A DNA stretch of 64,000 nucleotides from Bacillota bacterium. GTDB taxonomy: Bacteria; Bacillota; Clostridia; Lachnospirales; Lachnospiraceae. This document shows, piece by piece, positions 45,911 to 55,087 of this stretch. Location: assembly GCA_023420085.1 (NCBI GenBank), contig JAEZWQ010000027.1:6899-70898 (forward strand), given 5' to 3'. Within the stretch, counting starts at the first letter, position 1; each line of letters starts with the position of its first letter. A program made the translations under genes and the position numbers. The notes beneath the pieces were generated by a model, which worked only from the letters and a program-made list of their open reading frames with translations, was not told the DNA's origin and did not search any database.

Positions 45911-47753
45911 AGACAAGATTAATAATACATTCTTTCGTATTCTTAGCTATATACGTGGCAAGTATAGATTCATGCTTTTTCTAGTATTTATATTGATTTT
46001 AGTTAGAGCAGCAGCAAATTTAACGGTATCATTATCAATAAAATTCATTTTAGATGATTATGTTATCCCTCTAATGGGAATAAATAATCCAATATTGACC
46101 GAACTTTATAACGCTATTACATTAATTGCGGCAATATTTATATTGGGAGTGATATCAAGTTTTGCACTTACAAGAATAATGGTATATGTAAGCCAGTCTG
46201 CAATTAAAAATGTAAGGGCAGAGATGTTTGAGCATATGCAATATTTACCAATAAGATATTCTGATGAAAATACAACTGGTTCAATTATGAGCTTATATAC
46301 GAATGATGCCAATACATTAGATCAGTTATTAAGCCAAACAATACCGAACTGTTTTATGTCAATAATAACGGTTATATCAAGTTTTATATCAATGTTAATA
46401 CTAAGTCCAATTTTATCAATTTTGGCTATTTTGATGATTGTTGTCTTATTGTTGGTTACAAAATTCTTTGGTACAAGAAGTGGAAAATATTTTGGTATGC
46501 AGCAAAGAGATATAGCAAGCCTAACAGGTTTTGTACAAGAAAGATTATCTGGACAGAGAGTAATTAAGGTTTTTAACCATGAACATGTGAATAAGGAAGA
46601 GTTTGACAAATATAATGAATGCCTATTCGAAAGTGCATCAAAGGCACAAATTATTTCAAGTATCATGGCTCCTATTGTTGGAAACCTAGCAAATGTTCAA
46701 TTTGTATTAACAGCTGTAATAGGAGGAGTTCTTGCAGTTAATGGCGTAGGTGGCATAACAATTGGTATAGTTGCATCATATTTACAATTGACAAAATCAT
46801 TTGCAAATCCTGTATCACAAATTTGCCAACAAGCAAATATCTTCATTATGGCTATGGCAGGTGCAAAAAGAATATTTAATTTAATTGATGAGGAATATGA
46901 AATCAATGAAGGAAAAGTTGTACTTGTAAATGCTAAAGAAGAAAATGGTCAAATGGTAGAAACAAGTGAAAGAACAGGTGTTTGGGCTTGGAAAAAAACT
47001 GACGGGACGCTAGTAAAATTACAAGGTGATGTACGTTTTAATTCTATGACTTTTTCATATGATGGAAAGAAAGATGTTTTAAAAGATATTAATCTATTTG
47101 CAAAACCGGGACAAAAATTAGCATTTGTCGGTTCTACAGGTGCTGGTAAAACAACAATTACAAATCTTATAAATAGGTTATATGAAGTAAAAGAAGGTTC
47201 TATTGTTTATGATGGAATTGATATTAGGGATATAGATAAAAGATCCTTACGTAAATCTTTAGGTGTTGTATTGCAAGAAACAAAATTGTTCACAGGAAGT
47301 ATAATGGATAACATAAGATATGGAAAACTTGATGCTACTGATGAAGAAGTTGTTAATGCTGCAAAACTTGCACATGCCGATGGATTTATAAGGATGTTGC
47401 CTAATGGATATAATACAATAATAACAGAAAATGCAGAAGAATTATCACAAGGACAAAAACAGTTAATTTCTATTGCAAGAGCTGCGATAGCAAATCCACC
47501 TGTTCTAATTTTAGATGAAGCCACTTCAAGTATTGATACCAGAACTGAAAGTATTGTTCAACGAGGTATGGATAATCTTATGAAAGGCAGGACAGTATTT
47601 GTTATAGCGCATAGATTATCAACAATTAAAAATAGTGAGGCAATAATTGTTCTAGAACATGGACAAATAATTGAAAGAGGCGATCACGAAAAATTGATTA
47701 AAGAAAAAGGAACATACTATCAGCTTTATACCGGAAAGCTAGAATTAGATTAA
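45903..47753 (+). CDS. Heterodimeric ABC exporter subunit with canonical ATPase site
   Basis: A 616-residue half-exporter. Six-helix membrane domain, an extra segment of about 40 residues just before the ATPase domain (VETSERTGVWAWKKTDGTL), then Walker A GSTGAGKT, signature LSQGQKQL, Walker B VLILDEATSSID and switch His in VIAHRLST. It supplies the catalytic residues missing from the upstream subunit. GGAGGCG precedes ATG 45903. Multidrug or lipid-like export under MarR control is the likely role. Confidence 0.92.
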   Translation: MSKDKINNTFFRILSYIRGKYRFMLFLVFILILVRAAANLTVSLSIKFILDDYVIPLMGINNPILTELYNAITLIAAIFILGVISSFALTRIMVYVSQSAIKNVRAEMFEHMQYLPIRYSDENTTGSIMSLYTNDANTLDQLLSQTIPNCFMSIITVISSFISMLILSPILSILAILMIVVLLLVTKFFGTRSGKYFGMQQRDIASLTGFVQERLSGQRVIKVFNHEHVNKEEFDKYNECLFESASKAQIISSIMAPIVGNLANVQFVLTAVIGGVLAVNGVGGITIGIVASYLQLTKSFANPVSQICQQANIFIMAMAGAKRIFNLIDEEYEINEGKVVLVNAKEENGQMVETSERTGVWAWKKTDGTLVKLQGDVRFNSMTFSYDGKKDVLKDINLFAKPGQKLAFVGSTGAGKTTITNLINRLYEVKEGSIVYDGIDIRDIDKRSLRKSLGVVLQETKLFTGSIMDNIRYGKLDATDEEVVNAAKLAHADGFIRMLPNGYNTIITENAEELSQGQKQLISIARAAIANPPVLILDEATSSIDTRTESIVQRGMDNLMKGRTVFVIAHRLSTIKNSEAIIVLEHGQIIERGDHEKLIKEKGTYYQLYTGKLELD

Positions 47754-47775
47754 TAATAGTATATTAAAATGCATT

Positions 47776-47813
47776 AAAAGACTATATATGATATGTATCA
47801 TATATAGTCTTTT
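47776..47813. terminator. Long palindromic terminator
   Basis: Perfect 18-bp arms (47776-47793 and 47796-47813) beginning AAAAGACTATATATGATA, with a 2-base centre and terminal T4. It ends the MarR/ABC operon. From 47814 to 48035 I see nothing beyond AT-rich sequence. Confidence 0.8.
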
Positions 47814-48035
47814 ATAAGTTTAGCACATTGAAAAATTAATTTATGTATGAAATTTAAGCTTTATAACATAGATTGTAGTGAAGGAAAAGCAATTGATAAT
47901 GGTATCAAGTGTGAAATATAAAATTTAAATTGATTAAGCAAACTTGTAAGATTATTATTTCATATGATAAGAAGTAGATTTATAAATATTGTATTATGAA
48001 AATATGTACGAAAAGGGAGATGCTAGTACTAAAAA

Positions 48036-48104
48036 GACAAATACTGGGATAAAAAACGGACAAATACTGGAATAAAAAAAAGACAAATACTGGAATAGAA
48101 AACA
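48036..48104 (+). repeat. Three 23-bp tandem repeats
   Basis: GACAAATACTGGaATAAAA starts at 48036, 48059 and 48082, an exact 23-base period, with an A-rich tail in each unit. The third unit abuts the IS21-type relic at 48107. Regular 20-25-base repeats are typical of IS21-family ends, but a regulator-binding array for the TetR gene downstream is also possible. Confidence 0.75.
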
Positions 48105-48106
48105 GA

Positions 48107-48193
48107 TATAAAAGTTATAATAAGATTACCCAATTTGGCGCAAATGATAGTAATCCGTTGGTGGCAACAGGGTGATTTTATTATAACTTTTTT
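48107..48193. mobile_element. IS21-type end pair, palindromic relic
   Basis: Starts TATAAAAGTTATAATAAG like the relic at 26705 (reverse complement) and the IS end at 61874. A 22-base arm (48110-48131) and its inverted copy (48170-48191) match at 20 of 22 positions; between them are CAATTTGGCGCAAA and GTTGGTGGCAACA, diverged forms of the CAATTTGTTGCAA unit. It looks like two IS ends brought together after loss of the interior, or a small non-autonomous derivative. Confidence 0.6.
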
Positions 48194-48240
48194 AAAATAT
48201 AATTATAAATAATAAAATTTAAGAATATTCTGAAAAATAC

Positions 48241-48269
48241 TTGTTAGAATATGATAACTAATATATAAT
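48241..48269 (+). promoter_or_regulatory. Promoter of the TetR regulator
   Basis: TTGTTA (48241-48246), 17-base spacer, TATAAT (48264-48269). Confidence 0.75.
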
Positions 48270-48282
48270 AGAAATATAATTA

Positions 48283-48300
48283 ACCGACGTAAACGTCGGT
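48283..48300. promoter_or_regulatory. TetR operator palindrome
   Basis: Perfect inverted repeat ACCGACGT-AA-ACGTCGGT. It is strikingly GC-rich against its AT-rich surroundings, just downstream of the expected start site and 18 bases before the regulator gene, so autoregulation is likely. Confidence 0.85.
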
Positions 48301-48318
48301 ATAAAGGGAGATGACGAT

Positions 48319-48915
48319 ATGAGTTTTACAAAAAGGCTAAATGCTGCTGAAAGAAGAAAAGAAATTATGGATGCTGCGGCGAAAATAATAGCCTTAAAAG
48401 GCCTTGAAAAGACAACGATGGAAGAAATTATAGCAGGTACAAAATTATCAAAAGGTGGAGTATATCATTACTATAGAAATGTAATTGAAATATTCAAAGA
48501 TATTATGCTAGAAGGAATTAAATATAGAAATGAAATCATAAAAAATCATTTAGGTGATTTAAATAAAAATGTAAGTAAAGAATTTATATGTGATGAAATT
48601 ATATCAAAAATGATTGATGATAATCCATATACTTCACTGTATGTTGAGTTTCTTATAGCAAAAAAAAGAAATAAGGAATTGGATAATTTGATGGTTGAAC
48701 TTCAAGAACAGACTAAAGAGAGCCTTAAAGTGTTTATGGATAATGAACCTAACTGGTTATCTGATCCTGATTTATTTCAATTTATTTCGAATTTTATTAA
48801 TGCATTTATATTAGCATCAAATATTTTAGATGCAAGAGATAACTTTATAAATAAAAAAGAACTTCTTAAGAAAATGATAATTTGTATTCTTGAAAATGGA
48901 GAGGAGCAAATATGA
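48319..48915 (+). CDS. TetR-family transcriptional regulator
   Basis: A 198-residue regulator: N-terminal helix-turn-helix AAERRKEIMDAAAKIIALKGLEKTTMEEIIAGTKLSKGGVYHYYRN, then an all-helical ligand domain. The GGAG-type ribosome site is AAAGGGAGATG. It should bind the palindrome at 48283-48300 and probably controls the ABC pair that follows 210 bases later. Ligand unknown. Confidence 0.93.
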   Translation: MSFTKRLNAAERRKEIMDAAAKIIALKGLEKTTMEEIIAGTKLSKGGVYHYYRNVIEIFKDIMLEGIKYRNEIIKNHLGDLNKNVSKEFICDEIISKMIDDNPYTSLYVEFLIAKKRNKELDNLMVELQEQTKESLKVFMDNEPNWLSDPDLFQFISNFINAFILASNILDARDNFINKKELLKKMIICILENGEEQI

Positions 48916-49124
48916 AGGTATAAATATTTTATAATCATTACTAATATTATATGCATTAATTTATATTACCTTTATTAAGCCTATATATTCATATTAACAT
49001 AATAATAACGGTATTATATTATTAAATGCAATAATCATTAACTAATTACTAATTGTCATTGATAAATATAATCAATTTTTTTTAAATGATAGTTAGCAAA
49101 TGGTAATTAGAGGAGGGTTATTTA

Positions 49125-51041
49125 ATGAACAAAAATAAAAATAATGACCAATTTTATGAGTCTTGTTCAGATAATAAGAATTTAAAAAAGGATAATGCTT
49201 TACTTAAAGAAATTGAAAGTCTAAATCTAGATGTACCTAATGAGATTATGGATAGGATTGAAGGCGATCTTGAGCAAAGTGAAAAACAACCTAAAATTAG
49301 TATGGGCGGATTAAATAAAGCTCTTATGGGAATAGCTCCTGAATATAAGGGGAAAATGCGACTTTCTTTAATCTTTGCATGCATTGGAGAAATTTTTAGT
49401 TTTGCAACATATTTTTTCAGCGCTTATGCGGCAGGGTGGCTTATAAAGTATTCCATGGGAAGTGAATTAGGTATAGATACTCTTATAAAATATGCATTTT
49501 TAGCAATTGCATCATTGCTACTTTATTTTATATTTACTGGATTTAGTACAACTATTTCGCATAAGACATCATTTTATATATTATCAAAACTAAGACAAAC
49601 ATTATTTGAGAAGCTAAAAGAAATACCAATGGGATATTTAGTTGATAATCCTGTTGGGAAAATAAAAGTAATTATAATGGATAGGGTTTCAGACATGGAA
49701 GATTGGGTTGCTCATCTTATGCCAGAATTACCCAGTAAACTTCTACATCCATTACTTTGTGCAATTATTTTATTCTTTTTAGATTGGCGTATAGGGTTGT
49801 CAATATTCGCACCACTTCCGGTAGCTTTTTTTGGGATAGCTACTATGATGTATAAATATCGTAGTAGGATGGCTGTATGGTTATCAAGCTATGCAAATGT
49901 TGCTGATAGAAGTGCTGAATATGTTCGAGGAATACCTGTAATAAAAGCCTTTGCACAAGATAAAGCTTCATATGGCAAATTTTCAGATGCTGTAAAATTT
50001 TATCATTTTTCAACCATGAAATGGTGGAAACAGAGTTGGTTTGGTAGAGCGCTTATGACTGCAGCTATGATGACACCGCAGATAGTTAGTATGCCAATAT
50101 CATTTTATTTATTTAGTAAAGGACAAATAAGTATTGAAACATTACTATTATCATTAATATTACCAATTGCAATTTTACCTCAAGCTTTTTCAATTATGAT
50201 GAGCCTTGAATTATTTCAACTTGCATCAAAAACGTGGGCATCAATACAAGAACTGTTAGATATGCCTGTTCAAAAACGACCTAATACAGATAAAAGAGCA
50301 AATTTAGATAAAAATAAAGGAATTGAATTTGATAATGTTTGTTTTTCTTATCATGATGGAACAGAGGTATTACATAATATTTCATTTGAAACAAAACCAG
50401 GAGAGGTAACAGCTCTTGTAGGACCATCGGGAGGAGGAAAATCAACTATTGCAAAACTTTTAGCAGGTTTTTGGGATCAGTCTTCGGGTACAATATCTAT
50501 CGGTGGAGTAGATACAAAGAAAATATCATTTAAACAACTAGCAGAGGAGATTTCATACGTATCACAAGATAATTTTCTATTTGATGTTAGTATAAGAGAT
50601 AATATTAGACTAGGAAATCCAAATGCAACTGAACAAGAAATTATTGATGCAGCAAAAGCTGCTCATTGTCATGACTTTATAATGCAACTTCCTGATGGAT
50701 ATGATACTAAAGCTGGGGAAGCTGGTGGCGCTATGTCAGGTGGTGAGCGACAAAGGATAACTCTTGCAAGAGCTATATTAAAGCCGGCATCAACAATTAT
50801 TTTAGATGAAGCTACTGCATATGCTGATCCAGAAAATGAAGCACTTATTCAAGAAGCCATATCTAGTTTAGTAAAGGGAAAAAATCTTGTTATGGTTGCG
50901 CATAGATTAAATACTATTAGACAAGCACACCAAATAATTTTAATTGAAAAAGGTAAAATCATTGCTAAAGGTAAACACGATGAACTTATGAAAGTTCCAC
51001 TATATGCAAGTCTATGGAAGCAGTATTTAGGGGAGGAGTGA
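49125..51041 (+). CDS. ABC transporter half, IrtA/YbtP-like, membrane plus ATPase
   Basis: A 638-residue half-transporter with a 70-residue charged N-terminal extension before the six-helix membrane domain. ATPase motifs: Walker A GPSGGGKS, signature MSGGERQR, Walker B TIILDEATAYADPENE, switch His VMVAHRLNT. The ATAYADPENE variant is typical of the exporter-fold transporters associated with siderophores and related peptides. AGAGGAGGG precedes the ATG. Both ATP sites of the pair look canonical. TetR-controlled drug or iron-chelate transport is a reasonable inference. Confidence 0.9.
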   Translation: MNKNKNNDQFYESCSDNKNLKKDNALLKEIESLNLDVPNEIMDRIEGDLEQSEKQPKISMGGLNKALMGIAPEYKGKMRLSLIFACIGEIFSFATYFFSAYAAGWLIKYSMGSELGIDTLIKYAFLAIASLLLYFIFTGFSTTISHKTSFYILSKLRQTLFEKLKEIPMGYLVDNPVGKIKVIIMDRVSDMEDWVAHLMPELPSKLLHPLLCAIILFFLDWRIGLSIFAPLPVAFFGIATMMYKYRSRMAVWLSSYANVADRSAEYVRGIPVIKAFAQDKASYGKFSDAVKFYHFSTMKWWKQSWFGRALMTAAMMTPQIVSMPISFYLFSKGQISIETLLLSLILPIAILPQAFSIMMSLELFQLASKTWASIQELLDMPVQKRPNTDKRANLDKNKGIEFDNVCFSYHDGTEVLHNISFETKPGEVTALVGPSGGGKSTIAKLLAGFWDQSSGTISIGGVDTKKISFKQLAEEISYVSQDNFLFDVSIRDNIRLGNPNATEQEIIDAAKAAHCHDFIMQLPDGYDTKAGEAGGAMSGGERQRITLARAILKPASTIILDEATAYADPENEALIQEAISSLVKGKNLVMVAHRLNTIRQAHQIILIEKGKIIAKGKHDELMKVPLYASLWKQYLGEE

Positions 51042-51043
51042 CA

Positions 51044-52780
51044 ATGAAGTTTATAAAATTATCAATAAAATTAGCAGATCAATATAAAAAACAACTTAAG
51101 GCTGGAATGTTACTAATTTTTCTTAATAATGCGTCTGTTTTATTTGGATTTTTTGCTTTATTCCTTGCATTTGGTTGGATGGATGAAATAAATTCAAGTC
51201 ATATATGGAAGATATTTGTGGTATTACTTATTTCATTTCTTTTCAATTTTTTGACAGGCTGGGTAAAAAGCATATTAAATGATGGAGTTTTCTTTGGGAT
51301 ATTTAAAGATTATAGACTTAAAGTTGGAGAGAAATTAAAGCAAGCACCTATGGGTTATTTTGCAGAGCAAAGTCTTTCAAGAATTATGTCTGCATTTACA
51401 AATGTTATGAGGAGTCTTGAAAATTACTCTACAATGGCTGTAGACTTTTTTATTTCAGGTATATCTATATCCTTCTTTCTATTAGTTGGAATGTTTAGCA
51501 TAAATTATAAGATAGGAATACTTACATTAATCTGTTTGATTTTAATTTGGATTTGTGTATGTATAATGATGGTTAAGGCGAGAAAAGAAGTTGTGCGTGA
51601 GCATACAGCTATTTCAAAAGTTTCTGATGCAATTGTAGATGGAATCAGTGGTATACCGATACTTAGAAGTTTTCCTTTAGTAGATGAAGGTGTAGTAGAA
51701 GAAATTCATTCTAAATTAAAAAAATCTTCAGAAGAATTAAGAATTTCACAGATACACTTTGAAATTATTTTTGTGATTTACTCTAGACTATTTTCGACAG
51801 TTATTAATCTATCAAGTTTGCTTGTTACTCTTTACTCTTGTTATCTTTATACTAAAGGAGAGGTACTATTACCAAATGCGCTTACAGTTTCAGCTGCTGG
51901 TTTCATGATATTTGGTGGATTAAGACAGTTGGAAAATGCTGCAGTTTTAATGGCTAAAAATCCTGCAAATATGCAGTACTTAGATGATGTTTTAAATATT
52001 CCACAAATAAATGATGGCAATTTAGAAGTAAATGAGAATCACAGTATTACATTTAATAAAGTAAGCTTTAGTTATGATAAAAGAAATACAGTTTTAAAAA
52101 ATATTTCATTTACCATTCCTCAAGGATCAAAGACAGCTATAGTAGGGCCATCAGGATCAGGAAAAACAACAATTATTAATTTAATATCTCGCTTTTATGA
52201 TGTTGATAGTGGTGAAATAATCTTAGGAGATAATAATATAAAACAATACAAGATTGATAGTTTGCTTAAGAATCTTTCACTTGTTTTTCAAGATGTTTAT
52301 CTATTCCAAGATACCATTGAAAATAATATAAGATTTGCAAATCCTAAGGCTACTCATGAAGAAGTTATAGAAGCTGCCAAGAAAGCACGTTGTCATAATT
52401 TTATAATGGAACTTCCAGACGGATATAACACAATGGTAGGAGAAGGAGGGAGTTCTCTTTCTGGTGGGGAAAAGCAAAGAATATCAATTGCTAGAGCACT
52501 ACTTAAAAATGCACCGATTATCCTATTAGATGAGGCAACAAGCTCGGTAGATCCTGAAAATGAATATGAAATTTTATCTGCTATTGAAGAATTATCAAAG
52601 GGGCATACAGTTATATCTATTGCACATAGATTGTCTACTGTTAAAAGAGCTGAGCAAATTTTAGTTATTGATGATGGTAGATTAGTTCAACTAGGTAAAC
52701 ATAATGAATTGATAGATAAGGAAGGAATATATTCATCTTTTATTAAAGCAAGAGAGCGTGCTGCAAATTGGAGATTATAA
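51044..52780 (+). CDS. ABC transporter half, IrtB/YbtQ-like, membrane plus ATPase
   Basis: Partner subunit, 578 residues from ATG 51044 (GGGGAGGAG upstream). Six-helix domain then Walker A GPSGSGKT, signature LSGGEKQR, Walker B IILLDEATSSVDPENE, switch His SIAHRLST. The start is separated by two bases from the previous stop, so the subunits are made together. The in-frame start at 51014 lies inside the previous gene and is rejected. Confidence 0.9.
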   Translation: MKFIKLSIKLADQYKKQLKAGMLLIFLNNASVLFGFFALFLAFGWMDEINSSHIWKIFVVLLISFLFNFLTGWVKSILNDGVFFGIFKDYRLKVGEKLKQAPMGYFAEQSLSRIMSAFTNVMRSLENYSTMAVDFFISGISISFFLLVGMFSINYKIGILTLICLILIWICVCIMMVKARKEVVREHTAISKVSDAIVDGISGIPILRSFPLVDEGVVEEIHSKLKKSSEELRISQIHFEIIFVIYSRLFSTVINLSSLLVTLYSCYLYTKGEVLLPNALTVSAAGFMIFGGLRQLENAAVLMAKNPANMQYLDDVLNIPQINDGNLEVNENHSITFNKVSFSYDKRNTVLKNISFTIPQGSKTAIVGPSGSGKTTIINLISRFYDVDSGEIILGDNNIKQYKIDSLLKNLSLVFQDVYLFQDTIENNIRFANPKATHEEVIEAAKKARCHNFIMELPDGYNTMVGEGGSSLSGGEKQRISIARALLKNAPIILLDEATSSVDPENEYEILSAIEELSKGHTVISIAHRLSTVKRAEQILVIDDGRLVQLGKHNELIDKEGIYSSFIKARERAANWRL

Positions 52781-52940
52781 ATAATATAATAAAATGTAAT
52801 AGATCTTGCGATGTTTTATATATAGATATGTGGAGTATAATGCAATTCTATGGAAAAAGAAGATATATTTAGTTATCCATAATTATGATTAAAGAACTTA
52901 TTGATGGACTAGAGCAACTTATTATAATATTTGTTTATAT

Positions 52941-52982
52941 AATAAGAGGATTATTAGTAGAATTTCTAATAATCCTCTTATT
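52941..52982. terminator. Hairpin between convergent genes
   Basis: AATAAGAGGATTATTA (52941-52956) pairs with TAATAATCCTCTTATT (52967-52982), 16 bp. It lies between the ABC pair (+) and nucleoside permease (-). No clear T-run follows on either strand, so termination efficiency is uncertain. Confidence 0.65.
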
Positions 52983-53030
52983 GATAATATTAAAATCATG
53001 CAATAAATATTATATTATAATGAGTAATGT

Positions 53031-53972
53031 TTAACTTATATCTTCTGTAATAAAAGGCTTTCCACTTGCAGAAGGAGCTTTAGATTTACCACCGAAGAAT
53101 ATTAGAATTAATAGTGTTGCTATATAAGGTATCATTGATATAAATTCTGAAGGTATCTTTAATGATGTTCCACCAAAAAATACAGCAACAGCTTGAGCAA
53201 GACCAAAGAAGACTGCACCTATAAAGACGCCATGAGGTGTCCACTTACCAAAAATAACTGTTACAAGTGCAATGAAACCTTGACCAGCTACTAGAGTTGG
53301 AGAGAAAGAACTAACAACAGCTATTGATAAACTGGCTCCACCAATTCCAGCCATAAATCCTGAAAATAATACGCAAAGATATCTTATTCTAACAACATTT
53401 ATATTTAAAGTCTCACAAGCTTTTGGATGTTCACCGACAGCTATAACTCGTAAACCCCATTTTGTTTTATATAGGAAAATATAAACTAAGATAACACATA
53501 TAAAACTTATATATACCGTAGCATATTGTGAAAATAAGTTTGACAAAATCTGATTATCAGCAAATAAGTCTCTAAATAATATTGGCACCTTTGCTTCAAA
53601 AGGAATAGTTTTAGTTTGTGTAGCTCCATCAAAGAAGAGTCTTCCTAGGAAAAGAGCAAGACCAGGTCCAAGATAATTTATTGCAATACCTGATATTATT
53701 TGATCACCTGCAAAAGTTATTGAAACTATTGCATGAATCAACGCAAAGAACATTCCACCAAGCCCTCCACAAAGAAGAGCAATCCATGGATTACCGACAT
53801 AAAAACCTACAGTTGCAGCAATTAATGCACCAATTGCCATCATTCCTTCAAGACCAATATTAGTTACTCCACTTTTTTCACTAATCATACCACCAATGCC
53901 AGCAAATAGGATAGGAGTAGCATTTATAAATGTATTACCAATTATTAGAGTTAACATTCCTAAAGTAATCAT
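53031..53972 (-). CDS. Nucleoside ABC transporter permease (YufQ/NupQ-like)
   Basis: A 313-residue membrane protein with about nine helices of the branched-chain amino acid/BMP permease family. GEHPKACETLNINVVRIRYLCVLFSG is the characteristic cytoplasmic loop. It is the last gene of a binding protein-ATPase-permease-permease operon, the arrangement of guanosine/purine nucleoside importers (nupNOPQ). Confidence 0.9.
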   Translation of the reverse strand: MITLGMLTLIIGNTFINATPILFAGIGGMISEKSGVTNIGLEGMMAIGALIAATVGFYVGNPWIALLCGGLGGMFFALIHAIVSITFAGDQIISGIAINYLGPGLALFLGRLFFDGATQTKTIPFEAKVPILFRDLFADNQILSNLFSQYATVYISFICVILVYIFLYKTKWGLRVIAVGEHPKACETLNINVVRIRYLCVLFSGFMAGIGGASLSIAVVSSFSPTLVAGQGFIALVTVIFGKWTPHGVFIGAVFFGLAQAVAVFFGGTSLKIPSEFISMIPYIATLLILIFFGGKSKAPSASGKPFITEDIS

Positions 53973-53974
53973 AA

Positions 53975-55087
53975 TTATGCATTCCTCCTTTTATTAATTT
54001 TTGCTTTAACTATCTTGAATACTAGAGGTATAGCAGTAAAGATAATTATTGTGCCCATTATTATTTTTATTAGTTCAGTTGGTACCTGTAAAACTCTTTG
54101 AAGGTTACTTCCTCCATAGTTAAGGCCACCAAAGAACATTCCGCTGAATATGCAACCAAATGGATTATTATTTGCAAGAAGTGAAACTGCCAATCCATCG
54201 AAACCAAAATTTTCCATTGAACTTAGTAGATAGATACCATAATTAAAACCAAGTACCTGACAAGCTCCACCTAATGCACAGACAGCTCCTGAAATTGCCA
54301 TAGACTGAGTAAGCTTTGCTTTTGTATTTATTCCACCATATCTTGCAGCCTCCTCATTATGTCCAACAGCTTTTAATTGATAACCTAATGTAGTTTTTTC
54401 CAAAATAAAATGTAAAACAAATGCGATAATTATAACTATTATAATTCCAAAATGTACACTTGCTCCAAAGAATGATTTTAAAAATTCTGGGGCACTATCA
54501 GGCATTGTTGGAAATGTGATTTTAGCTGTTTCTTGAATTTCATGAGTACCCATTGAATTAGGCATTTTAAATATTGGCAAATTGACAATGAAATTTGTCA
54601 AGTAAAATGCAATCCAGTTTAACATTATAGTAGTGATAACTTCATGCATACCAAATCTTGCTTTAATATAACCTGCAAGTCCACCATATAATGCACCTGC
54701 TAAGGCAGCGAATATAAGTATAACTATTACATGGATTATAAAAGGAAGATGTAATACGTATCCAAGTATAAAACCAACAATAGATCCTATCATATATTGA
54801 CCTTCAGCACCCATATTAAATAGACCAGTTTTAAATGCAAATGTAACACCTAGTCCAGTAAAAATAATTGGTGTTGCATTTACAATCATCCAGCCTATAT
54901 TTCTAGGCCTTCTAAATACACCTTGAAATAGTGATATGTAAGCATCTATAGGATTATATCCAGCAAGTATCAATACGATTGCACCAACAAGAAAACCTAC
55001 TAAAATTGATACTAGCATAAAAGCTAATTTATTATTTAATCGAAAGAATTTTTTTTGCTTAATATTTTTTTCTGAATTCATTTCCAT
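53975..55087 (-). CDS. Nucleoside ABC transporter permease (YufP/NupP-like)
   Basis: A 370-residue permease, partner of the neighbouring one, with about ten helices and the loop YQLKAVGHNEEAARYGGINTKAKLTQSM. N-terminal cytoplasmic extension of about 20 residues. Stop codon and the start of the next gene are 2 bases apart, so the two permeases are co-translated. It starts on the last base of the ATPase stop. Confidence 0.9.
   Translation of the reverse strand: MEMNSEKNIKQKKFFRLNNKLAFMLVSILVGFLVGAIVLILAGYNPIDAYISLFQGVFRRPRNIGWMIVNATPIIFTGLGVTFAFKTGLFNMGAEGQYMIGSIVGFILGYVLHLPFIIHVIVILIFAALAGALYGGLAGYIKARFGMHEVITTIMLNWIAFYLTNFIVNLPIFKMPNSMGTHEIQETAKITFPTMPDSAPEFLKSFFGASVHFGIIIVIIIAFVLHFILEKTTLGYQLKAVGHNEEAARYGGINTKAKLTQSMAISGAVCALGGACQVLGFNYGIYLLSSMENFGFDGLAVSLLANNNPFGCIFSGMFFGGLNYGGSNLQRVLQVPTELIKIIMGTIIIFTAIPLVFKIVKAKINKRRNA

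Noticed and set aside
48036..48104. CRISPR array
   Set aside because: Units are 23-base direct tandem repeats without spacers, only three copies, and no cas genes are in the window.
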